Below, piece by piece: positions 34,858 to 42,376 of a stretch of DNA of 64,000 nucleotides. The stretch spans positions 23,922 to 87,921 of the forward strand of contig JAAZXB010000014.1 in assembly GCA_014240375.1 (NCBI GenBank), given 5' to 3'. Position 1 is the first letter of the stretch, and each line of letters opens with the position of its first letter. The notes beneath the pieces were generated by a model. That model searched no databases. It saw nothing but the letters and a program-made list of their open reading frames with translations, and had not been told where the DNA came from. A program made the translations under genes and the position numbers. Source of the DNA: Planctomycetota bacterium (GTDB lineage: Bacteria > Planctomycetota > UBA8108 > UBA1146).

Positions 34858-37278
34858 TCAGGGGCACAGGTTGAAGGAAGTACAACCGAGCCCGCTGGGC
34901 CCATCGGGGCCACAACCGGGGAACGGTGCCGCTGGCTCGGGTCCACCTGCGAACATGTAGCCGATCAGATGCACCACATCGGAAACGTCGACCTGGTTAT
35001 CCCCGTTATCATCGAGGGCTGCCAGGCAACTCACCGATGATCCATTGAAGAGGAAGCCAAGGGTGTTGACCGCATCGCTGACATCGTGGCTACCATCGAT
35101 ATTGGTGTCGCCACGGATGAAGGTGACGGCTCCGCCTCCTCCACATTCGTCGGGAATACCATCGCCATCATTGTCGGCGCTGGTCCCGCTGGCGATATCG
35201 CACTGATCGAGCACACCATTGAGATTGCAGTCGTTTGCGGCAGTGATCTCGCAGCCGTCGTGAATACCATTGCCATTGCAGTCTGGAATCCCCGCTCCGG
35301 CGATGGAGATGTCGAGTCCCCAGGTCAGAAGAGAACCTGAATCTCCTCCGGCAAGATCCGCGATGGTCAGGGTCCAACTGCCCAGACCGCTGGCTCCATC
35401 GAAAGCGGACAGTGGTGAGGACGGAGCAGTGGTTCCGGGATTGCCATCGTCGTCGTAGATCGCATTGATGTCATCGGAAGAACCACCCGTCTGGCTGTGC
35501 AAGTTGACGACGGTACCGGATGGATTGGTCATCGAGATGGCGAGATCGCCGATCCAGGTGTGAGTCAGTTCCAGCGCCACATCTACATCGTCGACCAGTC
35601 CCGCCTGGGTGACCTCGATGATGCGGATCACCGAGGGCAAGTTGTCGGCGATCGGCGCCGGAGGTGAGACATTGTCGACATAGGAGAAGATTCCTGCAGC
35701 CTCACAGATATCGAGAACTCCGTTGGCGTCGCAATCTGTCGCGGGATTCGCTGCGATCTGGCAACTATCGATGGTGCCGTCGAGATCGCAGTCCGTTTCG
35801 CTTCCCAGGTCAATTTCACAACTGTCGAGTACTCCATCGAAGTCGCAATCCGCTGCACCTGAAGAGATCTCGCAGGTGTCAGGGAGGAAGTTCTCATTGC
35901 AATCGAGCGCGCCATTGATCAGTTCACAGGCATCGGCGATTCCATCGAGGTCACAGTCTTCCTGGCATTCATCGAGCAACCCATTTCCATCACAATCAGA
36001 TGCGCCGCTGGCGATTTCATCCGCATCCGGAATGCCGTTGTTGTTGCAATCGAGGTTGCCGACCATCGGAGCGAGGGTGGGCACCAGTAGCGTGTCCACG
36101 GCGCCGGGTTGGAACAGCCCGAGAGTCGCATTGGCAGCCGTCGGGGGAGAGGTGGTAACGAAGCGGAAGTTGTACATCGTTCCCCACCGAAGTGCGTTGG
36201 CGTTGGGGTTTTGTGCAAAGGTCTGAGTCGACCAGTTGATTTCGCCGTTACTGGTAGACAGTGCCCAGTCGGTTCCGTCATAGACCTCGGTACTGTGGTA
36301 CTCGACATCGCGGAAACCGACATCGCTGGCGATCACACCCAGAAGCGGCACGGAGAAACTGCGTACCGAGCGAGTCGAGTCCATGTTGTAGAGGGCGTAC
36401 TCGTAGCGCCACAGGTTGGCATTGACCTGGATGACCTTGTATCCAAGGATCAAGAGTCCGTCTCCGGCGTCCGAGATGTCGACCAGGGTCACACTCGGAT
36501 CGTTGTCTTGCCACGCCTGGATGCCCGGCTGTTGCCGCTGGGTCGATCCGACAAAGGCGATGGCGTGATTGGAAGAGGAGGGGGAGACGGAGACCTGTCG
36601 GTAACTGGTGTTATTGTGATGATTGCCTGCGGCAGCATCGTCGGGGGTGACATAATGTCCCTCGACGAAGTACTGCGCTCCAGCATTGGTCGCCGCGTCC
36701 AGGTCACTACCGTGAACGCGCAAGCGACGCCAGGTCAGATCACTGTTGCCAGGGTCGAGGATCTGCGGATAGATGAATCCACCGTGAGCCGGATCGGTCA
36801 CCTCCGAGCGAGCGCCGAGGCTCCCCTGGCTGCCATTCAAACTGGCTCCGTAAGGATCGGAGCAACCGACTCCGAGCCGGCTGCCGGTTCCCGATGATGC
36901 GCAGCCGCAACCACAGGTGTTTCCCTGCAAGGCGGTGAATCCGTGCTTGAGCCAGCTCATGCCGATCTGTTCGAGCACTCCATCCTTGAGGCGAAACATG
37001 TTCTGTCCGATTACCGGGTGCTGGTTGGTATTTGCGATCCAGAGCAGTTCCTCGGTGCCGATGTTGCAGGAAGTGGTTCCCACCGAAAAAGCGTAATATC
37101 CGCCCGCTGAACCGTAGCTCTGGGTACCGGTCAACTCACCTACAATCACGTCCGCTCCGGTGCCACCGAGGCCTCCGCCCGGATCACACTGGGCGTCGAG
37201 CGAGGTGGTGAAGAGCATCATCCAGGATGCAGCAAGAAGAGAGAGGATCCCGGGGATCCGCTGCTTGATTGGTTTCAT
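34858..37278 (-). CDS. Large secreted protein with Cys/Asp repeat stalk, P-domain and Cys-Pro module
   Basis: This 806-residue protein starts at ATG 37278 with AAAGGG upstream. A signal peptide ends near SLDAQC. The N-terminal half has no recognised domain. From about residue 425 to 550 come seven or more short Cys/Asp repeats of thrombospondin-type-3/EF-hand-like type (CNNNGIPDADEI, CDGNGLLDEC, CDFDGVLDSCEI). A P-type domain follows (LTHTWIGDLAISMTNPSGT and GSWTLTIADLAGGDSGSLL), then more repeats and the dockerin-like module (FIRGDTNIDGSHDVSDAVN, ALDDNGDNQVDVSD) ending in Cys-Pro. A calcium-stiffened surface stalk is likely. Confidence 0.82.
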   Translation of the reverse strand: MKPIKQRIPGILSLLAASWMMLFTTSLDAQCDPGGGLGGTGADVIVGELTGTQSYGSAGGYYAFSVGTTSCNIGTEELLWIANTNQHPVIGQNMFRLKDGVLEQIGMSWLKHGFTALQGNTCGCGCASSGTGSRLGVGCSDPYGASLNGSQGSLGARSEVTDPAHGGFIYPQILDPGNSDLTWRRLRVHGSDLDAATNAGAQYFVEGHYVTPDDAAAGNHHNNTSYRQVSVSPSSSNHAIAFVGSTQRQQPGIQAWQDNDPSVTLVDISDAGDGLLILGYKVIQVNANLWRYEYALYNMDSTRSVRSFSVPLLGVIASDVGFRDVEYHSTEVYDGTDWALSTSNGEINWSTQTFAQNPNANALRWGTMYNFRFVTTSPPTAANATLGLFQPGAVDTLLVPTLAPMVGNLDCNNNGIPDADEIASGASDCDGNGLLDECQEDCDLDGIADACELINGALDCNENFLPDTCEISSGAADCDFDGVLDSCEIDLGSETDCDLDGTIDSCQIAANPATDCDANGVLDICEAAGIFSYVDNVSPPAPIADNLPSVIRIIEVTQAGLVDDVDVALELTHTWIGDLAISMTNPSGTVVNLHSQTGGSSDDINAIYDDDGNPGTTAPSSPLSAFDGASGLGSWTLTIADLAGGDSGSLLTWGLDISIAGAGIPDCNGNGIHDGCEITAANDCNLNGVLDQCDIASGTSADNDGDGIPDECGGGGAVTFIRGDTNIDGSHDVSDAVNTLGFLFNGSSVSCLAALDDNGDNQVDVSDVVHLIGYMFAGGPEPAAPFPGCGPDGPSGLGCTSFNLCP

Positions 37279-37425
37279 GGGTTCCCTTTCGGGGTCGTCA
37301 TCGACCACGATAGTTCAATGGGGGGCTTCGCTATTCTAATGCCAGGAGCGGGTCCTATCGAGGGGTGATTTCCAATCGTAGGGAACAGAATTTCAGGGAA
37401 GTCAGGAGACTGACGAGCCGAGGAG

Positions 37426-37463
37426 TAAAAAAGGACCTCGTGGACTCGCGGGTCCACGAGGTC
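37426..37463 (-). terminator. Rho-independent terminator of tRNA-Thr
   Basis: Arms GACCTCGTGGAC (37452-37463 read on the minus strand) and GTCCACGAGGTC (37434-37445) flank a 6-nt loop. On the minus strand they are followed by six T (37427-37432), 15 bp after the tRNA. Confidence 0.9.
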
Positions 37464-37477
37464 TTGCGTTTCATTGG

Positions 37478-37550
37478 AGCTGGCGACGGGAGTCGAACCC
37501 GTGACCTCAGCTTTACGAAAGCTGTGCTCTACCAACTGAGCTACGCCAGC
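37478..37550 (-). tRNA. tRNA-Thr(CGT)
   Basis: The minus strand folds as a full cloverleaf: acceptor arms GCTGGCG and CGCCAGC, D-arm GCTC...GAGC, anticodon arm CAGCT-TTCGTAA-AGCTG with anticodon CGT, and T-arm ACGGG-TTCGACT-CCCGT. The 3' CCA is not encoded. The discriminator base reads T. Confidence 0.95.
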
Positions 37551-37676
37551 CCGGTGTTCGCTGAATATGAACATGGGCCTGAAGAAGGGAGGATAGCGAC
37601 ATCACAGCGAGGCGGCAATCGTCCCTCGGAACAAGTCCGCGACCGCCAGATCTACCCGCTGTTTTGCGGCCTCGGT

Positions 37677-38591
37677 TCAGCGGGAGGATTCGATCTCGGG
37701 CATCTCGCTATGAGGGTGATCGGAACGGTGTCGCTCGGAGATCTTCTCGCTGCTGAGGTGGTTGTAGACCTGGGTGGTGGCGAGATGTTTGTGGCCGAGC
37801 AATTCCTGCACCTGCCGCAGATTGGCACCACGGTCGAGCAGGTGCGTCGCATACGAGTGGCGCAGGGTATGGGGACTGGTTCGACTGTCGAGGCCCGCCT
37901 TGCCGATGTATCGGTCGAGGATCTTGCGGATCGATCGATCGGAAATGCGATCACCGAAGCGATTCAACAGAACCGGGTGCGGGCTCCAGTTTCCATCCTC
38001 GGGTTGCCAGCGTGCAGGGATGGCTTCCTGGTAACTGAAGAGAGCGGTCAGCGCATGCTCGCCGATGGGAACGATGCGCTCCTTGCGTCCCTTTCCAAAG
38101 GCGCGAACCAGTCGCGCAGGACCGTCGATGTGGAGCCAGTCGAGCGCGACCAGTTCACTGACCCTGAGACCGGTGCTGTAGAGGATTTCGAGGATGGCTC
38201 GATCTCTCAGCCCGCGGTACGTGTTGGTCTCTGGTTGATCGAGTAGACGCAAGACTTCTTGAACGGAGAGGAAGTGGGGCAGGGCACGGGGCACCCGCGG
38301 CGTACTCAATTCGAGAAACGCGCAGCGCCCATCGATACGCCCTTGACCGGTGAGGAAGCGGAAGTACCCACGTATCGATGCCAGTTTTCTGGCTACAGTG
38401 CTACGCGAGTATCCGACCTCTGCGAAGTGAGCCAACCAGCGGCGGACTTCGGTACTCTCCTTGGTGGCAATCTGTGAGAGATCCTTGACCTCGAAGAAGT
38501 CACGGAGCTGTTCGAGGTCCTTGCGGTAAGCCCGGAGAGTTTCCGGGCTCAGGTTCCGCTCTGTTTCGAGGTGCTTGAGGAACGAGTCCAT
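37677..38591 (-). CDS. xerC: Tyrosine recombinase, XerC/XerD type
   Basis: This 304-residue recombinase starts at ATG 38591. It has an N-terminal core-binding domain (RNLSPETLRAYRKDLEQL) and a catalytic domain with Arg143 in STGLRVSEL, Lys167 in GKGRKER, His241 and Arg244 in SPHTLRHSYATHLL, His267 in LLGHKHLATTQVY, and Tyr276 as nucleophile. Xer enzymes resolve chromosome dimers at dif; XerC versus XerD cannot be fixed from this alone. An upstream frame to 38690 adds a hydrophobic stretch without an SD. No dif-like site was recognised nearby. It is not part of an evident mobile element. Confidence 0.88.
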   Translation of the reverse strand: MDSFLKHLETERNLSPETLRAYRKDLEQLRDFFEVKDLSQIATKESTEVRRWLAHFAEVGYSRSTVARKLASIRGYFRFLTGQGRIDGRCAFLELSTPRVPRALPHFLSVQEVLRLLDQPETNTYRGLRDRAILEILYSTGLRVSELVALDWLHIDGPARLVRAFGKGRKERIVPIGEHALTALFSYQEAIPARWQPEDGNWSPHPVLLNRFGDRISDRSIRKILDRYIGKAGLDSRTSPHTLRHSYATHLLDRGANLRQVQELLGHKHLATTQVYNHLSSEKISERHRSDHPHSEMPEIESSR

Positions 38592-38707
38592 CGAATTCGT
38601 ACCCACTTCCATCCCAAGGGGCGGCGATTCCCCTGCTGAGATCCTACGAAGGCCGAAAAAAATGGGAAGAAGAACTACCAACTGATTCAAAATGGGCCGG
38701 TCACCGT

Positions 38708-38747
38708 AGGTGGATAAGTCGAAATATAGCGACCAACATGTGGATAA
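38708..38747. promoter_or_regulatory. Pair of DnaA-box-like sites upstream of xerC
   Basis: TGTGGATAA (38739-38747) is a perfect reverse complement of TTATCCACA, and GGTGGATAA is at about 38709-38717, one base off. They lie 120-150 bp upstream of the xerC start. Two sites without an AT-rich unwinding region fall short of an origin. Confidence 0.4.
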
Positions 38748-38794
38748 CCATGGGAGAAGTAGTGCTGGATCGTCCGGAATGAGCGGGGTCCTGC

Positions 38795-39049
38795 TTATCT
38801 GAGAATCCCGTGGCGACGACTGAGCAGTTCCCTCACGATGGCGCGGAAGTGATCCTGGGTCAGCTCTTCCTCATCGATATGAGCGGCGGCGTCGAGGGTC
38901 GAGGGGGAATCGCTTCCCATCGTCATCAACTGCTCCAGCAGCGACGGCAAGTCGGTACCATCGTAGAGGATGCAATGTTCTTCATCGTTGCTGACTACCA
39001 TCAAGGATCGCTCGTCGGGGTGAGTGAGAGGAGAGTTCGGAATCATCAT
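38795..39049 (-). CDS. Small acidic hypothetical protein
   Basis: This 84-residue protein starts at an ATG with a weak AGAAAGAGA upstream. It is acidic, with Asp/Glu-rich stretches (DGTDLPSLLEQLM, DAAAHIDEEELTQDHF), and ends in a short basic helix (IVRELLSRRHGILR). No domain is recognised. It stands alone between xerC and pabB. Codon composition is like its neighbours, which favours a real gene. Confidence 0.5.
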   Translation of the reverse strand: MMIPNSPLTHPDERSLMVVSNDEEHCILYDGTDLPSLLEQLMTMGSDSPSTLDAAAHIDEEELTQDHFRAIVRELLSRRHGILR

Positions 39050-39184
39050 GGTCTCTTTCTTCTGTACAGATCTTGGTCAGGTCTAACTTTCTCTTCCCAC
39101 AGGGAAGCGCGGGAAGCGCGGGAAGCGAAGCCGCAAGGCGGCTCCCTCGGGTCGTCGGTCATGACTCATCTTTCGGCAGATGGA

Positions 39185-39209
39185 GCGAAATTCTGCAGCA
39201 CAATTTCGC
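39185..39209. repeat. 8-bp palindrome in the pabB 5' region
   Basis: GCGAAATT (39185-39192) and AATTTCGC (39202-39209) form a perfect inverted repeat with a 9-nt spacer, ending 15 bp before the proposed pabB ATG. This suggests an operator or leader hairpin and argues against the upstream ATG at 39180. Confidence 0.5.
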
Positions 39210-39224
39210 GATGAATCGAGTCCG

Positions 39225-40661
39225 ATGAGCCCAAACGTAGCTTCTCACCCCTTCCACGCAGCACCTCGAATCGAGGCTTTGGGCCCTGTCGAGGTCGAGA
39301 GCCTGCTCGCTGCGATCGGTCCGGGGCAGCCCGGCTTTTTGCTGGAGAGCGGTCTCGACGTGGCGGGAACGGGCCGCTGGCACATCGCCGGGGTCGATCC
39401 CATCGGCTCCTTCGAGGCGAGTCGAGATCGGTGGCAGGTCCGCACTGCCGACGGGGTGATCGATTGCGGCCGTGGAGATCCACTCGAGCAGCTGGATCGG
39501 TGGTGGAAACAGTGGGCCACGAAGGATCCTGCAGGGGTCGAGTCGCTCCCCTTCGTCGGCGGTGCGGTCGGCTGGATCGGTTATGAGGCGGCCGATCCTT
39601 TTCTGGGATTGCCCCCACGGCAGACTCCCACGGGAGCCATCGGCTCCTTGCTCGATGGGGTCCCCGACCTCTGCTGGCAGCTGTACGACGAGGTGGTGCT
39701 GATCGATGCCATCGAGCAGCAAGGCTGGTCGGTTCATCGAGGTCGAGCGGGGTGGCAGGATCGACAGTGGTGGCGCCGCTCCGGGAGCACCTCCAGCGAT
39801 GCCAGCGACTCGATCTCGTCGTCACCGGTGAGAATCGTCGAATCCTCTCTCACCGACGCTCAATACCTCGAGGCTGTGACGGAGATTCGTCATGGAATCG
39901 GCCTTGGAGAAGTCTACGAGGTCAATCTGGCTCGTGGCTGGATCGTCGATCCGGTCCCCTCGCCGGTCGCCCTCCACCGGCTCTGGCGTGAGGCGCAACC
40001 GGTGCCCTACGGAGCGATGATCCAGGGTGATCCCTTCTCGGTGGTGTCCGCTTCACCGGAACAATTTCTCTCGAGAAGGGGCGGACGCATCGGCACCCGT
40101 CCCATCAAGGGGACCATCGCCAGAGGCCGAGATCGAGCGGAAGATCGACGAGCGGCAACAGCGTTGCTGGCGGATCCGAAGGAACGAGCGGAACTGGCGA
40201 TGATCGTCGACCTGGAGAGAAACGATCTGGGACGCATCTGCCAGCCGGGCACAGTCGAGGTGGTGCATCCTGCGCAGGTCGAACGGTATGCCTCGGTGTT
40301 GCATACGGTGGCGACGGTGACCGGTGAACTGAGAGGGGATCCGAGTCCCGGCGAGATCCTACGCGCGACTTTTCCCGGAGGATCCATCACCGGGGCTCCG
40401 AAACTGGCCGCGATGGAACGGATCCGCCAGTTGGAGCCGTGGCCTCGCTCCATCTACACCGGTTCCATCGGTTGGCTGGCCCCGACCGGAGATCTTGAAC
40501 TGAGCATCGCGATTCGCTCCGCTCTGATCCGAGGGAAGCGTGCACTGGTTCCCTTCGGTGGTGCGGTGACATGGGACTCGAAGCCGCAGGCGGAGCGTGT
40601 CGAGTTGCTCGACAAGGCTCGAGCGATGTTCGAGGCGTTAGGGATAACCGTCGACCACTAA
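39225..40661 (+). CDS. pabB: Aminodeoxychorismate synthase component I
   Basis: This chorismate-utilising enzyme (about 478 residues) has an N-terminal region (GGAVGWIGYEAADPFLGL) and the catalytic core EVYEVNLARGW, VSASPEQFLSR, TRPIKGTIARG, ERAELAMIVDLERNDLGRI, EILRATFPGGSITGAPK and GSIGWLAP. The PIKGT motif carries the Lys typical of PabB; anthranilate synthase (TrpE) has PIAGT there, so folate-precursor synthesis is favoured. It makes aminodeoxychorismate with a glutaminase partner, which is not in this window. ATG 39225 is chosen over 39180 because a palindrome spans the interval. It converges on the NicO gene. Confidence 0.87.
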   Translation: MSPNVASHPFHAAPRIEALGPVEVESLLAAIGPGQPGFLLESGLDVAGTGRWHIAGVDPIGSFEASRDRWQVRTADGVIDCGRGDPLEQLDRWWKQWATKDPAGVESLPFVGGAVGWIGYEAADPFLGLPPRQTPTGAIGSLLDGVPDLCWQLYDEVVLIDAIEQQGWSVHRGRAGWQDRQWWRRSGSTSSDASDSISSSPVRIVESSLTDAQYLEAVTEIRHGIGLGEVYEVNLARGWIVDPVPSPVALHRLWREAQPVPYGAMIQGDPFSVVSASPEQFLSRRGGRIGTRPIKGTIARGRDRAEDRRAATALLADPKERAELAMIVDLERNDLGRICQPGTVEVVHPAQVERYASVLHTVATVTGELRGDPSPGEILRATFPGGSITGAPKLAAMERIRQLEPWPRSIYTGSIGWLAPTGDLELSIAIRSALIRGKRALVPFGGAVTWDSKPQAERVELLDKARAMFEALGITVDH

Positions 40662-42376
40662 CCGTCGAGGTAACCCGCCAGAGCCCGTAGCATCTGGGCG
40701 ATCGGTTCTCGTCCTTGGGCCAAACTGTCGATGCAAAACCAGACTCCGATCAGACTCACCAGCAGTGCCGAGAAGATCGGCGCCAGTTGCAAGAAACGCG
40801 ACTTCAACGGGGCACTCACTCGATGGAGGATTCGCTCCTTGCCAAGCACCAGTACGCAGCCGATTCCGATCAGCATCAATCCCAGTCCGAGACTGAAGAA
40901 ACTGAGCACGATCAGTCCCAGCCACAACGCCTGGAAGTGAGCGGCGACCAGCATGATGGTGAATCCCGCCGGGCACGGCACGATTCCGCCGCTGAATCCG
41001 AGTGTCACCAGATCACGGAATCGAACCTCGCCATTTTGGGCCCAGTCCGCGGGCAGATGAGAATGCCCACTCTCGTGTCCATGGGAGTGATCATGGGAGT
41101 GATCATGGGAGTGATCATGGGAGTGATCATGGGAGTGATCATCTTTGCGGCTCGTTCGCCAGCGTCGTCGGGCCAGAATCAGTCCGAAGGTCGCCAGCAG
41201 CGCGCCCGATCCGAAACTGAAGATGGTGGTGATCCAGTTCTGAAAGGTCGCTGAAGTGGCCTTGTCGGCACTGGCTTCGATCAGCCCCAGTAACAGCAGC
41301 CCCAGCAGGAAAATGCTGATGGTGTGGGCAAAGGTGACCACCAGACCGAGCACCACTGCATCGCGAATTCGACCGCGGGTGCCGACCAGGTAGGCCGCCA
41401 CCATCGTCTTGCCATGGCCGGGTCCGATGGCATGACCGGCGCCGTAGAGGATCGCCAGTAGCAGAGCCAGCGCGACCTCCCAGAGCGGTGCTTTTCCCAG
41501 CACGATGGTCTCCACCATCCCGCCGATCTGCTCCTCTTCACTTACCTCGTCAGGGGAGGGGTCGGTCTGCGAGGGAAATCTTCGCGGCGACTGGGCCGCC
41601 TCTCCAGTCGGGCGAGGAGGTCGATTCGATGGCGCTTCTTCAGTCGACTGTGGCGCTCGAGTGGTCGGCAGCAGGCTGACCAGTTGTTCGGCGGATGGAG
41701 CGGTATCGGTGAAGGGGTCAAAGGTGGTCGCCTCGGAATAGAAGTAGAGGATCGTCTCGCGGCCGGGAGTGCGGATGAAGGCGCCCTGGTCCTCGAAGAG
41801 GGATGGATCCGGTTGCAGGATGAGGAAGGACAGATCGGGATCATGATCCTCGATGGGAATCCACGAGTACTGACTCGAAGTTTGCTCACGATAACTGTTG
41901 TCTTGCCAGTGCAGCCAGTAACCGCCGCCCCAGGGACTATTCGGTGGCAGCGATGGCGGCAGTGGACCATGGAGGGTGAAGTAGGCGTCGAAGGGGCGAG
42001 CTCGCACCGAGCCCTCGAGTCCCGCGTGTTCGATCAGATCCAGCTCGAGTTGAATTTGCTGGCCATTGATGCGGAGATCCAATTGCGGCAGGAGAGATTC
42101 GATTCGAGTCTTCAGGTAGGGGCGCCACTCCTCCTCCTCGACACGATCATCGCCATCGGCGTCGAGGTCGGCGAGTAATGGAAATCCAGCAGGAACGCTC
42201 CACCCCAGGTTGAACAGGATGATCACCTGCCCATCGCGAATGGTGAAGGTGGTCTGGGTTCCGACCCCCTCCGCCAGTTCATGGGCATCGCCGCGCTGAT
42301 CCCCCGTCATCGACAGGATCAGTAAGATGATGAGGCTTTGCTTCAGCCACTTTCGTGTGCTCATGCGAGAGATCAA
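40658..42376 (-). CDS. NicO/RcnA-type nickel-cobalt exporter with large N-terminal exported domain
   Basis: About 572 residues. The C-terminal half is a NicO-family metal exporter: LLLAILYGAGHAIGPGHGKTM, VAAYLVG, VVTFAHTISIFLL and GFSGGIVPCPAGFTIML. Between membrane segments is a His-rich loop with HDHS tetrapeptides and HGHESGHSH, encoded by a 12-bp repeat (41081-41140) and likely to bind metal. The first half has a signal/anchor, an EF-hand-like DLDADGDDRVEEEEW, and a beta-rich region. A TTG at 42376 overlapping the helicase stop (TTGA) with GGGAG upstream is preferred; ATG 42364 and 42388 are alternatives. It is co-transcribed with the helicase gene. Confidence 0.82.
   Translation of the reverse strand: MISRMSTRKWLKQSLIILLILSMTGDQRGDAHELAEGVGTQTTFTIRDGQVIILFNLGWSVPAGFPLLADLDADGDDRVEEEEWRPYLKTRIESLLPQLDLRINGQQIQLELDLIEHAGLEGSVRARPFDAYFTLHGPLPPSLPPNSPWGGGYWLHWQDNSYREQTSSQYSWIPIEDHDPDLSFLILQPDPSLFEDQGAFIRTPGRETILYFYSEATTFDPFTDTAPSAEQLVSLLPTTRAPQSTEEAPSNRPPRPTGEAAQSPRRFPSQTDPSPDEVSEEEQIGGMVETIVLGKAPLWEVALALLLAILYGAGHAIGPGHGKTMVAAYLVGTRGRIRDAVVLGLVVTFAHTISIFLLGLLLLGLIEASADKATSATFQNWITTIFSFGSGALLATFGLILARRRWRTSRKDDHSHDHSHDHSHDHSHDHSHGHESGHSHLPADWAQNGEVRFRDLVTLGFSGGIVPCPAGFTIMLVAAHFQALWLGLIVLSFFSLGLGLMLIGIGCVLVLGKERILHRVSAPLKSRFLQLAPIFSALLVSLIGVWFCIDSLAQGREPIAQMLRALAGYLDG
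41081..41140. repeat. 12-bp coding repeat, five units (HDHS loop)
   Basis: Five perfect copies of ATGGGAGTGATC on the plus strand encode the His-Asp-His-Ser repeats of the exporter loop on the minus strand. Unlike the intergenic arrays, this unit is a multiple of three, so copy number can change without breaking the frame. Confidence 0.9.

Noticed and set aside
37275..37574. Minus-strand peptide containing GVAQLVEHSFRKAEVTGSTPVASS
   Set aside because: It is the translation of the tRNA-Thr gene, a well-known artefact.
37677..38591. Tyrosine recombinase as an integrase of a mobile element
   Set aside because: It has XerC/D-type motifs and length, and no element boundaries or accessory genes were found, although a tRNA lies nearby.
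41002..41254. Plus-strand frames with VMGVIMGVIMG or SDHGSDHG repeats
   Set aside because: They are shadows of the His-rich loop coding repeat of the NicO exporter on the minus strand.
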